A stretch of 64,000 nt of DNA. Origin: Archegozetes longisetosus. Lineage: Eukaryota > Arthropoda > Arachnida > Sarcoptiformes > Trhypochthoniidae. Made by a program: the position numbers and the translations under genes. Each line of letters begins with the position of its first letter. Position 1 is the first letter of the stretch. Location of the stretch: NCBI GenBank assembly GCA_018873245.2, contig JAEMBT020000007.1, positions 7,037,129 through 7,101,128 of the forward strand. Direction: 5' to 3'. Below, piece after piece: positions 38,354 to 50,260 of this stretch. Below the pieces are notes generated by a model. The model was given only the letters and a program-made list of their open reading frames with translations. It was not told the origin of the DNA and searched no databases.

Positions 38354-41345
38354 ATGATAGCAGACTTACCAACACATGAGGTGAGAGTCCCTCGTTGTAC
38401 AATCGTCAAAATCCAACAACAACAGCAGCAGCAACAGCAGCAACAACAACAACAAGACAATCGTTCCACATCAACTTCACCTAAACCTCGAGTAGTGACA
38501 GGATACACCTGTGCATCCAACGGATCACTTCAGAGTCAAAGAGCATCTTCTCCTCCGCTTCCACCACCACCTCCTCTACTTCAAGCCCGAACACCAGAAC
38601 CTTCTCCTTCTTCTACTTTGACTCAACCCAAACGTGTGATTACTTCGTCTGCAGTTGTAAACGTTAGAACAGAGAGTAAATCGTTTGCACCTGCTGGGAG
38701 ACTGCAATTTCTGTCTTCAATACGTTCTATCAATGGTTCAAATGGGACACGAAATGCAGAAAAAGCTAAAGATCGACGTAATGATACATTCCGTAAAAAT
38801 GATAAAGACAGTAAAGAAAAACAAAAAAACAAAGAATCAGATCACGTTTGCAGTTCTAGGTCTCGATGTGTTTTTTCATCACAAGTATACTTAATGTTTC
38901 ACATCTCAATCACTGTTTGTCTGATTGGATACAAAGGTATATGAATCGTTTATTAGATAGTTGGTTATAGTTCGGATTATGGCTGACGTAAGTTTGCATA
39001 TAAGAGAGTTATGTGGTTATGAAGACATTGTTCTCCTATTCCTACGCGCTACGTGCTTTTTTGAAAAGTAAAGTTTCAATCCACTTCTTCTCGTTATGAC
39101 CATAAAGAGGACCTTTTTATTTTGCAATGCCTGTGATAATTAGAACTTGCTATTTAAATTTTATAATGACTTAGTTAGATGTAATAATAATTAATATTAA
39201 AGTTGGTGCTACGCGCTCCATTCCCTTATTTGGCTTAACTTAACCTAAATTGATTGTATTAGTAGGATATTTAGTTTAGTTAGGTGAGGAGAAGCTAGGC
39301 ATCGCACAATATTGTTCTGGTAAACCTAACCTAACATATCGCTCCCTTATACTCAAACCCTCCTTCAACCATAAACTGAGCTTTAGCTGAATAACTTAAC
39401 TTTCATGAAAATACTAAAACTCTAATGTAATTGATGTTCCAGAATTGAGAACTGTTTGATGCGTAATCTTGTTTTGATTTTACATTTACAGATTATGAAA
39501 AATCTCTTAATCATTTTATATCCTACGAGCTAACAATATTCATATATTTTGTATACTTGTTGATGCTGTCAATTATATTCCTTCTATTATTGCGATGCTA
39601 TAATTATGACAGCAATGATGTTGGAATCAAAGAAATTCCTAGTGGTGAGTCCACTCTTAACAACAATCTCTTAAGAATCATCTTGAGAAAAATGTCTACA
39701 TAAATCAAAATTAAATTCACAGAACATACAGCTATATTGATTGGTGCCACTTCTCTTGGAGTTATGCAATTGATTCAAATTGGTCTAGAAGTAGCTCAAT
39801 GTATCGAAAATGAATTAGTCGTCTTACCTGTACTTCACTTCATTTTCACATTATTTCTAATGCACTTTTTGCTAACACAGGTTAGTATGAATAACTTCAT
39901 TAAAGCTAATCATTTTACGCTCAAAGCCTACCTAACAAAAGCAAAAAGTTTGAAATAACCTTAAATCAGACAACAGTTATGCCCTGTGAACGGTTCAATG
40001 AGTTTTATGCTTTAGATTCTAACTGCAAGTAATTTTAATGACAGTTAGTTTAGATTTATAAAAAAAACATCCAAATCAACCAAACTTATTCAATATGTAA
40101 ACATACTAACACACTGTAACGATTCGATTTGAATGATTAAACATGCAAATATTGGAGTCCTTTCTTGTTCACGTTAATCTATATTTTGAACTGCAGTTTG
40201 TGTCACTTCCGAGTATCACTTAGGTAGCTGATAAGTTGAAAACTTAAGTCATCTATTATCGAACACTTTCTTTTCTTAATGTAAACCGAGTCTATTCTTA
40301 TCTGCAAAGTGTTGTGACTGTCAAATTTGATAGTTTTGTTGGTTAACTTAGGTGATACAAGAGAAAAATCAAGGATTAACTAACATCGCTCTCTCACACA
40401 TTCTATCAACTCAAATATCTTTATGGCTGCTTAACTTGGATTCGAGTTTTGAATCATGCAATTTGAATATGAATGAAAGGAACTTCACTTCAATAGGATC
40501 AAACTTGCAAACTCGAAATATGCTTTTGCCGGCGAGCATTGCCAATCTAATAATACCGACCATACATCACTTCAAACTACTAACAGCTTTCATTTTAGTC
40601 ACCATCTGGTTCACAAACAATCAATCCAAAATACATTTCATTAGGGCCAAATTATCCGACGAGGAAGCCATGAGAGCAGCCTTTCTCTCTACCAAACACT
40701 CTTCTATCAAAGGCTTTTTTATTGGTCTTCTTGTTCTCTCCACTGCAATTATTGTCCTTTTACTTGAAGATGATTTACTCAAAATAATAACACACGCTTC
40801 GATTCAAGTAAGACTTCTTCTTGTCATTAGTGAAGCTTCATAGAAGATGAAACATTTGAGAATCTATTTCCCAATTTTAGGGCATTTCAGGAACCGTTGC
40901 TATCATCGGACTAGCAATCAGAAGAAAGAAGAAATATCTGAACTATAAATATCAGATAAATCTACTGGATTACCATTTCATAATTTATATAACTTCGATG
41001 GCAGCATATCTTTCTGGGGTGACAGATATCTTACTGAATTTTCGAAGCAAAAACACGAATGTATGGGCAATATTTGATGGCCTCATCTTGATTGTTCAAA
41101 TCACTTCGCAAACCTTTCTGATGAGATTACAAGCCAGAAAGTTTGTTAACATGAGTCAAGTTTCAGCTCTTCTTATTCTCTCTAATCTGAGTTTATGGAT
41201 AATCGAAATTTCTCAAATGGCTAATAATATCACTAAACTTAATAATATGATCAATTTATCAACTATTCTTTCTCTATTTGCTTCTCTTAATCGTTTCTAC
41301 TCATCACTTGTCTTCTATCAATTTTGGAAAACAAAATCTTATTAA
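38354..41345 (+). CDS. Otopetrin-like proton channel
   Basis: Exons 38354-38936, 39492-39644, 39723-39880, 40352-40807, 40881-41345; 1,815 nt, 604 aa. Residues 1 to about 175 form a polar cytosolic N-terminus with a 14-residue polyglutamine run, a proline run and a Lys/Asp-rich stretch. Twelve membrane segments follow, the otopetrin number: from QVYLMFHISITVCLIGY through LTIFIYFVYLLMLSII, AILIGATSLGVMQLI, LPVLHFIFTLFLMHFLL and others to LLILSNLSLWIIEIS and the last helix before a short KTKSY end. The order 'polar loop then TAILIGATSLG...GLEVAQ' and 'LSNLSLWI' correspond to conserved otopetrin positions. Otopetrins are dimeric acid-activated H+ channels; acid sensing is inferred. Start: the ATG at 38354 is the first in the open frame. 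Similarity to other otopetrins looks distant. Confidence 0.8.
38420..38461 (+). repeat. CAA/CAG repeat coding for 14 glutamines
   Basis: Mixed CAA and CAG codons, with CAA at both ends, in exon 1 of the otopetrin-like gene. Confidence 0.95.
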
Positions 41346-43298
41346 TCGAAACGTTTCGTTCTGTATCTCACTAAGAACTTATTGAATAAATAATTTAATA
41401 TTTGTATTAAAGCTAAGTAATTTAATAATCAAAATCTGTTATCGGCTTCTACTGTACAGTTAGAAACTTGATGATCCGTGACAGTAACAAGGTGGTTATT
41501 ATGTTAACCTCTCTGTAATGCGCATTCATTTCTCATTAAATATGATTTTTAATTTGCTTCTCTAAGTATATTGAATATTTTACAAGTTTGTTAATATCTA
41601 AAGATATTCAACAATGATTTGATGTAACGCATATCATCGTAGCACATCACTTTTGCTTGCTATCAACAATTATTGAGTTTTTGAGTGTACTCTCACATGT
41701 TCAGTTAATTAGTATCTGTCTGCAATTTAGTATTTTAAAGCTAATTCTACATTTATCTTGATGTTTCTAACTTGATGTTTAATTTCTGTTTTCTATCCTT
41801 AATTAACCTTGTAAGGTGGATTATCCTAATTTTTCAAGTAGAAGAACTTTTAATTTGATAGAATTGAAAAATAAAAGTAATTCATTCATTACCAAGTGGT
41901 ACTGTGAGACTTTGCAAACAAACGAAAGATCAAATAACTCATGGCTCAGATTAAAATCTATTGCTAAAATTCCACTACAAATTCAATTTCTTAGATAAAA
42001 CCTCTACTTAGGCCAAAAGTCTCTTAAATTATTTACTCTATTTGAATCATGTTTCACTTTAAAATAAGTTTTTTGAAATCTTAATGCATTCATTTTGGTT
42101 TTATTATGACACTATTTAATGCCATTACATATATATATATATTTTATAAAACTTTCTAAACTTCAAGTCTGTTAGATTCGGAGTTTTTCCATGTTACAAA
42201 AGGAGTATGATAACAGTGGCAGAAAATAATGTTTAGACATTTGACGGCATTCCCGTAACAAATACTTAAAGCAATTTTAGTTACCTTATAGTTCTTTAAT
42301 CAACCAAAATACTCAAAGATTGATAGGCTTTTATGAATTACCCTTACTTATCAGTGAATGTGATGAGAATTCAAATGGAAATTTAACAAGTCTTCAACTC
42401 GTCTCTATAGTGGAAGTGATATATTATGAATAAGAGACACGTAAGAATTAAGTCAAATTTATAGTTGTTCATTTGCTCTTCAGTTAGAGAGAGTTTCAAA
42501 AAGAAACTAAAATTCAATAAAGTAATCAGTTTATAAACCTTAGGAATTCACGCGTTAGCCCTTCTTTGAGACATTGATCTGCCTGAGGCTTTCACGAGGT
42601 CATTTAAGGGTCAGACTTTAGAGCCATAGAGTTATTTTATGTGACAAACAAAGATGCATGCAATCAACTCGTGACAGATGAACAAATATCAAACAAAACA
42701 AAATATTCGACTATTCAACTTCTCTACAAAAGGCCAGCAATCCTAGAATTAGTGGTTGGGCCACTTGATAGCGCCAAGTGTTTAAATTAGCAAGTCTTTT
42801 AATCAGTCGAGATTGAACATGATCTCAGCTTTGATTGGGTAGAGAGCCCACGCTTGAGTCTCTTTAATATTTAAATCATGTCTACTTTCACATATTCAAA
42901 AAGATCTAATCAGCTAAAAAGTTCAATAATCTCATCAATAGTAGTTAGTACTAAATCAGAAAAAAATCAAAAGTCAACTGTTTTCGAGTTGACAAGTGAT
43001 TGGGTATAAGATTTCGACCACTATTAGGTGAGCCCATAGAAAGGCCTACTATAGAGTTTGAATGCATGCCTATCGCCCAACTGACAAATGGTTAGGTCTC
43101 TAGTTTGGGGTCTATTGTGCTGACAGTGCTATGAGAGAAAAGCGTGACTTCACTCACATTTGTCTAAACGCTTGAATCAGTCTATACAACACTATCTGAA
43201 TACTCTTTCTTTGTAAACATTGTTATGATTTGTTGGTTTGACTAATTAATGATGCCTTTCGATGAGAGACCAATATTGCGATTTTGAATTTTTTGATA
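41346..43298. other. Intergenic region, no gene seen
   Basis: Possible otopetrin polyadenylation signals (gaataaataa) near 41383-41392, one family B repeat (about 41452-41690) and AT-rich sequence. The 60-codon ORF at 41816-41998 has no support. Confidence 0.5.
41452..41690. repeat. Family B dispersed repeat, copy B3
   Basis: Blocks ctgtacagttagaaac, gtttgttaatatct, catcacttttgcttgctatc, aacaattattgag and gagtgtac in the shared order. Confidence 0.65.
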
Positions 43299-46200
43299 AT
43301 GCCTCAAAGTCAAACTAATGACGACAATTCCAACAAAAGACCCAAACGAAGAGCTGCTCAAAGAGTAAATGTATACTAATTATTTATGTATTTATTTATT
43401 TTTTATTCAGTATTTCCTCCATTATTTTATTCATTATTTTATTCATTATTTTATTCACACTTTTTCTCATTCAATCAAATTTGATTTCATCACAAATTTT
43501 CGTTAATTAAAATCTAAATGATTTTAAGACAAACTAAAAATATTTTTCAGACATATCTCTATCACGACAACACAAGTGTTTGGTCTGAAGAGAAGGATCT
43601 AAAGAAGGCCTTATTGGCGTCACTCCAAGAAGCGAAACGAAGTGCATCGAAATCGACAACAATTTGTGGAGAGAATGCTCGAAACAATTCATGTGTTGAT
43701 GAAAACATCGACAAGACTAGTGTTTACTCAAAACTCAATACTCACAACAGTTCGCAACCAATCGTTTGCAAAGAAAGTCCATTAATTGGTGAAAACAATT
43801 TATTATCATATGCAGCCCATCGAAGGGCTCGCGTTTCAGCTCAAAGAAAGTTCGCACAGAGCTCAGGTTCTAATAATAATAGTCCAGTTTCGACACCCAT
43901 TAAAATAGGCTTTGTTCCACCAACTAATGTGGTCGAACTGTTTCCTAACCAAAAACCAAAAACAGAAGACTTTCTAACGTTTCTATGTCTTCGACGATCT
44001 CCTATTTTGCCGCCAAATCTTGATTTCATTCGTTTGAATAGCAGTAAGAAAGCGAATGAAGATGAAAGAGAGACTGATAGCGAGAATATATCGTGTGATG
44101 AGTACGAACAAAACGTGAATAATGATAAGTATGCCAGTTGTCGACTCAGGAACTCTGACAGAAGAGGTAGTGCTTCGAGTAATGTCAGCAAAACCACTTC
44201 GTTGAGCAGTAAAGCAAGTCTTCAGGTGTCCACTAGCAGAAAGTCTTCGACTGACACTCAGAGGTTGGATACTAAGAGTCTAAATGTGTTGAAACGTAAA
44301 CAAACTCAATCCAATTGCTCTGATAGTGGTTTGAAAAATAATAAAGAGAAACAGAGTTTATCACTTCCGGGCCCAACACTAAAACAAACTCATTCCAAAA
44401 AGACTGCCACCAAGTCGACGACAACTAGTGAAGAGTCGAAAACTAAAAGTTTCAATAGACTTAAAGAGAAGTATAAACAGCAGAGGATTGTCAAAAAATC
44501 TAATATTCCGTCCAATATTGTAAAGTGTGTTGGAAATGATTCGCAAAACAAAAAAGAAGATAAAAATAAAAGCAAACAATTCAAAGGGATTCAGACTCGA
44601 CAACAGTTGAGAAACTATTGTTATGACCAGAAAGAAGTGAAATCAGAGTTGAAATCTCGGAGTAATTCAGACATATCTGAACGAGTGTTGCGATCCCATC
44701 ACTCAGGCATTTGTACTCATTCTACGCAATCACTTCCCACTAAACTAATGATGCGTAATATTAGCCGAAAAAAATTCAATTCTAGTCAAATCGGAATCAG
44801 ACCTCAAAAAAGGAAAGCAAAACCAGTGGTGCCTCTTATTGATTATTATTTTGACAGTGAGTTTGAAAGTGACTCATCTAAGAGAAACATTGGAGATAAT
44901 CATAAAAAGTTGAGCTCGACTGAAGTTAAATCCAAGAGTCAGAAGAGGTTACCAGAAGATGATAAAAGCAAACAAGTATTCCACAAGTCCTTATCGAAAG
45001 ACAAGGAACTCAGAACTCCTGGACGTCCGAAAGGGTCGACAAAATCAGCCAACAAAGCAAAAACTAGTCTTAGTTCAGAACCGAGAAGATTGACGAGAAG
45101 TTCGCGATCGTTATCGCCGCCAAAGGATAGTAAGGCTTTAGAAAGAGAGCGACTAATTAAACAACAAATCATTGAGATTGAAAAAAAGCACAAGCGTTTG
45201 CGTCGCTTTCCTTCAGATCAAAGCCTGCATTCTTCGGCCTCTTCTAGCAGTTCGTCTTCATCTGAATCGTTGCCAAATTCTTCGTCTTCATCTTCCAGTA
45301 TTAATAACACAAGACTTACACGATCTCTCGAGCATTTGAAAAAGATTCGCGATATTGCAGCCAAATTGAAAAAAGAACAAAACAAAAACAAAAAGACTAA
45401 ACAGGCAAAGAATCCTACTGTCGACTCAGTTCCAAAAGTTGAGGAGAAAGGTGTTAAAAGGAACAAACGCCAGAAAGTGGTGAAGACTACCAAAGATAAG
45501 ACTTTTCGTAAAGATTCGAAGTTGTCAAACAAGAGAAAGAAATCGTTGACAAAAAATAGAAGTATTGCCAGAAGAATGAGTGGATCGAGTGATACAGATT
45601 GTGATACAGAGGGTATTGTAAAACAAGTTGTATAGCAATCAAACCATTGTATACCTATACCTATAGCCAATTTTCGTACAATCATTACGAACACTGAGTA
45701 TATTAGACAAGATTTTAATCAATATATTAGACAAAGATTTTGAATGAACTGCATCGCAATATTTCCTAAAATAATATTTGGATGTTTCGCTTGACAGAAA
45801 TTGTTATATTCCTAGATATTTATATACTTAGTAGATCTTTTCCTATCCGTAATCCAAGTTGATTCCTAATTAAAACTTTTATTAAATCTCAAACTTTCAG
45901 TTTTATGTATTTACTGTTTTCATGTACTTTTCATATCAATTTTAATAAAAGAGTTGATCAACTTTTCGATTCAGTTATTTGTACGAAAGTAACGTTTTGT
46001 CAAACGTTTGGCTATAGGTTTTCAGTTATTTATTTAAAAACATATTTTTTGTTTGTAGAACCAGATCGTGAAGAGGCTAACAATAGTGAAGTGATGGGAA
46101 CCGAAGACTCGATGGCTTCCATGCTAGAAGACGATATGGAAAGAGCGTCAATAGTGATACAGGATATGGCAGAAGAAATCAATACACTTCTGGTTCATTC

Positions 46201-46534
46201 GGGCAATGATCTGGAATACGGGAGTACAGAACATATTCCAGGACTTATGACCTCGGAGTTTTCGGGAGCCTTTTCTGAGGAGACAGTCACCACAGCCAGT
46301 GCCATGTTATTGCCTTCCAGTTCCAACTCGTCCTATAATTACGTTCAACACATGGATCACACCACACAAACTCGTTCTACAGTTGACGCTTCCACTAATA
46401 CCACTGAAGATGATATACTCGCTTCTCTATCTTCTGATGACACTCAATCTTCCTCTAAATATGATTTCGTTTCTAATAAACTGTCTGTCGCTACGCAAAC
46501 ACTGGCCAACTCTTCAGCACAAACCGATAATTAG
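43299..46534 (+). CDS. JARID2-like protein lacking the Jumonji half
   Basis: Exons 43299-43364, 43551-45612, 46059-46534; 2,604 nt, 867 aa, joins in frame. The N-terminus matches JARID2 in order: a basic start (KRPKRRAAQR), SEEKDLKKALLASLQEAKRS (34-53) that fits the ubiquitin-interacting-motif pattern L39-x2-A42-x3-S46-x2-E49, AQRKFAQSS with K122 at the position of the methylated PRC2-activating lysine of vertebrate JARID2, then SPVSTPIKI and KPKTEDFLTFLCLR (157-170). The middle is Ser/Lys-rich with a QTRQQLRNYC segment resembling the JARID2 nucleosome-binding region, an SRSLSPP stretch and a coiled-coil-like ERERLIKQQIIEIEKKHKR. The last exon is acidic then Ser/Thr-rich with TQT motifs. No JmjN, ARID, JmjC or zinc finger is present, and none was found downstream before the TPPP gene. 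Expected to be nuclear and PRC2-associated. It may be a truncated paralog; a full JARID2 elsewhere cannot be excluded. Confidence 0.83.
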
Positions 46535-46562
46535 AGTTTATTTATTGCTAATGCATTTAGAT

Positions 46563-46691
46563 ATGCAGTAAAACCTGGACAATAAGTGGGTTTTTAAAAT
46601 CAACAATTAAGCCGTCTTTCTCTGGCATTCTTATATTGGTTCTTAAGACTACTTAAGTGCATGTGAAGGTTAGACAGGTTTTACTGCATCT
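46563..46691. repeat. Family C MITE-like element, copy C1
   Basis: 129 bp with 15-bp perfect terminal inverted repeats ATGCAGTAAAACCTG / CAGGTTTTACTGCAT. It starts about 30 bp after the JARID2-like stop codon, so it is probably part of the 3'UTR. Confidence 0.88.
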
Positions 46692-47070
46692 ATTATTTAA
46701 TCTATTTATTTACTCATTTGAGACAACACTGCATTATTTTCTCTTCTAATTCCACAAAATTCAAGAAAAACTATCAGTTTATCAAATATTTATTTAAGTA
46801 ACTTTTAACTTTTTCGGCACCTATTTTTTTAATTTAAATTAAATTATCATCAGGTGACTGATGAATTACTTAATTATAACCGAAACAAGTGAACTGTATT
46901 ATACATTTGATATATAAACTATTTTTGAATTTATATAAATCATAATTCAAGTATTATAATTCATTTTTAATGTTTCAATTATTTTATTTTATCTATACCT
47001 TAGACAACTCAAATTAAATTAATGTCAACTAACCAAACAATTATCACTTTCTCTCCTATGGTAGCTATTC

Positions 47071-47287
47071 AACAGTACACTCACAGCTTGGTAATGGTTG
47101 ATAGCAACCAGAAGCAATTAGTTGCGATGTCATGGCTTCTATCAGACTAATATATTCGATATAAAAACTTTGTTCTATATAGTATTAGAGGCAAATTAGA
47201 ATCAAATTTGGTGATAAATTGATGTGCATCACAAGTGGGTCGACATAGAAAGGGGCTTTTTCTTGTCGCTATCTCGGGTGTACTGTT
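47071..47287 (-). repeat. Family B dispersed repeat, copy B5, with intact terminal inverted repeats
   Basis: 217 bp bounded by perfect 10-bp inverted repeats AACAGTACAC / GTGTACTGTT. The interior is the reverse complement of the other copies (gatagcaaccagaagc, caaatttgg, tgtcgctatctc). The CAGT start resembles Tc1/mariner-type ends; no transposase is present. Confidence 0.8.
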
Positions 47288-48347
47288 AGAAATGGGTTTT
47301 TAATTGAATCAGAAAGCAATGAAACATAAGTTAATCGAGCAATCAGCTCATTTCATTTGAATAGTCAATATATTTTATTATGAACTTTAATGATAAAACA
47401 TTACAATGTGTTTAAGTTGTTTAAGATTTAGATTACAGTTAATTTACATAAGTATATATAGCCTGTGACCCACAATTTGACCCATTTGACATTTGCAAGT
47501 TATGAACCTATGATTAGATGGATTAGTACTAATTCTAAATGATGGCGAGTTGAGTGAACAGGTAATCTAATAGTAAATTAGTTGAAGCCTTATAGAAATT
47601 GAATGATTTTTATATTAACTCTAATTGATATATAAGCGCTTAACTCATACATAAGTGATCAAAAGACTCATTGTCTATCAGTGCGCTGTGTTAAATATCA
47701 AAGTTCACTATTAAATGTCAACATTTAACAACCCAGAGATAAAACCATAAATTACAAATCAATTCTGCTTCATGATAACGTTCTTGACTGAGTTATCATT
47801 TTATTATAGAGACTGACCCAAACTTGAATGGAATCAAATTTGAAATGTGTTTCAACTGGAAGACTGTCTCTTACACGTTAACTAATTGTTGACTGAACAA
47901 AAGTTTTATTCTCAACAGTAATTATTTGTAATCTATCCCATAATGTCCCGAATATGTCTGAGAAACATGAGAAACTTTTATCAAATTTGAACTTTTTACA
48001 GCTCTTGCAAACAATTAAGTTTGTTTTATATTATGATTCTCTTCAACTATAACTTAACTATTAAGTAGTACTAGACATAAGACGTGAGACACCAGATATA
48101 AAACATCAGACATGAGACTTAAGACATAAAGGAAAACATGTAAGAGTTGTGGAAAAAGAAACAATTCAAAGTTTATAGTTATACATAGATATGTTAACAA
48201 TAAATCTTTACATATTTAAACAGATTTGGATTAATGTTTTGAAAATATAGAACTGAACGAAGTGAATGAAAAGTTAGAAGTATCCAACTTAGCACTACAT
48301 GAATATTTATGAAGACAAATGATTTAAAATACACTGATTTAAGTTTG

Positions 48348-49490
48348 TTATGATTTTCCAGCATTTGCTTCCTCCTTAAAACCAGTCACGTAACCACTAT
48401 TGTTAGCAATGTCTTCGCGTCCAGCTTTTCCTCTTCCCTTTCCTGTCTCATCGAATCTCTGTTTGTGAGATCCCGTGTATTTCGTGTGATCTGTTAGTCG
48501 TCCGACTGCACCAGAAGTTACTGCCGTCTGAAACATAAACAATTTTAATGAATTTGATGATCAGAAAAGCAATAAAAAATGTGAATCGTGTGAAAAGCGT
48601 GGATAGATTTTCACGTATACTCTTTTGTCATTAAACAACGCAATAAAACATGAGTGGCTCTGCCACAAAATTTCAAGGCAGGGGCACAAACTTGATTCTC
48701 ATAGGTCTTGCGTTAGAACTAGGCATTTGATCAAATTGGTATTTTAGTTACAATGGTATTCATAGCTTGTTCAGTAATACGAAAATTGCGTAACTTAAGC
48801 CAATTAGACTTTTTTGAGAAATGGTCTAAACTTTTGATTAAAGTGGAGGAAGACCTGTGAAGGGGACCTGTGGAGGGGACCCGTGTCCCTTGGTTCCTCA
48901 ACTTCGCGACTGTCGAACATGAAATATTTTTGTAAACTAATCTTACCGTTGTCTTTGTAGTCGATGGCGGACCACTACTGATGAGCTAAAATAGTTAACC
49001 AGAGAATGAAATTAATAGGAAGCAGTAGTTATTTGAATAATATGTTAGATCTAATGAACTCGATGCTGACCTTGTGCTTTATTTCGTCGACTTCAATCTT
49101 TTTATTCTTGGCAATAGTCTCTAAAAACTGGATGTATTCTTGTAAAGTCAATGCTTTTTTCGTTCTAAAATTGAAAACAGAATTAATTTCAGATAAACTT
49201 ATCAAATGAAAGTTTGACGAAACTAACTTTGCGATCTGTTTGAAGTAAATACCAGTATCAGTAGTTGTGATCTTTTTGCCATCGATGACCTTCGCTTGTT
49301 TGAACCACTTGTCACTGTTGGAAAGAGTAATACTATCTCCACTGCTTTTGCTGTCACCAAACTTGGAGAAAATTTTGAACATTTCTTCGAAACCATTTGC
49401 TGAAGCATTTGCTGGTGGTGTGGATGGTTTTCCTGCTGGTGCCGACTGTGCCCTCGCGGCCGGTGGTGTATTCAATTCAGTGATTTCCAT
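48348..49490 (-). CDS. TPPP: Tubulin polymerization-promoting protein (p25-alpha family)
   Basis: Coding exons 49490-49228, 49164-49071, 48985-48947, 48527-48348; 576 nt, 191 aa. The ATG lies directly after an acceptor AG (tcctatcag), so an untranslated upstream exon is expected. Residues 1-30 are Ala/Pro-rich and disordered; about 31-120 form the p25-alpha core ([61 protein letters not shown]). The C-terminal part has the family's most conserved segment, [20 protein letters not shown] followed by [22 protein letters not shown]. The protein binds and bundles microtubules in the cytosol. The length is close to animal TPPP3-like proteins (about 175-220 aa). Exon 3 is only 39 nt and encodes [13 protein letters not shown]; skipping it would keep the frame, so two isoforms are possible. 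Confidence 0.92.
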
Positions 49491-50204
49491 CTGATAGGAA
49501 GAAGTAATGAAAAACATTTTGAGTATTTAGCTGAAGTAAGTGTTTCTGTTGTAACTTTGATGAAATGAAAACAAAATGAAATAACAGTTAGTTGTTAGAA
49601 ACTAAGCTGCATAGGAGAGGCTAGTTTAAAAGTTACTTCACGATGGATACTTCACGATAGTTCGTGATATTTACAAGTTGTCGAGGTTTCAATTATTGTA
49701 AATTGAACGTAATTAATACTTATTAAGTGGTTGGTTTGGACAGGTGTTGGAAATTGTAATGGCGTAAACATTTATGTCATGCGAGTATATTTTAATAATA
49801 AACCCATTCTATTCCCATTGAAAACTACAACTATTTAATGACTCAATCATTTTACGGTGAATTTGTTTTCACTTTCTAATTCTTTCTTATGTACTATTGT
49901 TTAACGATTTATTGGTTTCTCTTTCGCCATTCATTCTTAAATACCAATACTACCGATTCTATTGATCCACGATCACTAAGCTATTCTGTTTTAAATGATT
50001 AGTTTTCTTCTTAGCTTAGTTTGTAAAATCATTTAAGTGTTTCAACGATCCAATGGTAAGTTGACAATTAGCTATATTCACGCTCAAATTAATTATTCTC
50101 CAACTCTATCCTTCAAATTACCTCTTTGTTTTTACTTAAAGCTAAGTCATAGCTTAATGCTCAGCTTAAAAGAGAAGATCATTTTGGTTTGTTGGAAGGA
50201 ACTA

Positions 50205-50260
50205 AACAAATTTTAACAAATTTTAACAAATTTAAACAAATTTTAACAAATTTTAACAAA
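50205..50260. repeat. AACAAATTTT decamer tandem repeat
   Basis: About five and a half units with one variant unit (tttaaacaaa). Confidence 0.93.

Larger units (their letters stand above)
46535..48347. other. 3'UTR and convergent intergenic region, no gene seen
   Basis: Separates the plus-strand JARID2-like gene from minus-strand TPPP. It contains a family C element (46563-46691) and a family B element (47071-47287). No ORF with JmjN/JmjC or other coding character. Confidence 0.55.

Noticed and set aside
38326..38520. Minus-strand ORF with a polycysteine run
   Set aside because: Shadow of the CAA/CAG repeat of the otopetrin-like exon.
47815..47870. Possible further copy of element D (agactgac / agactgtc)
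   Set aside because: Only short matches, no paired arms of comparable length.
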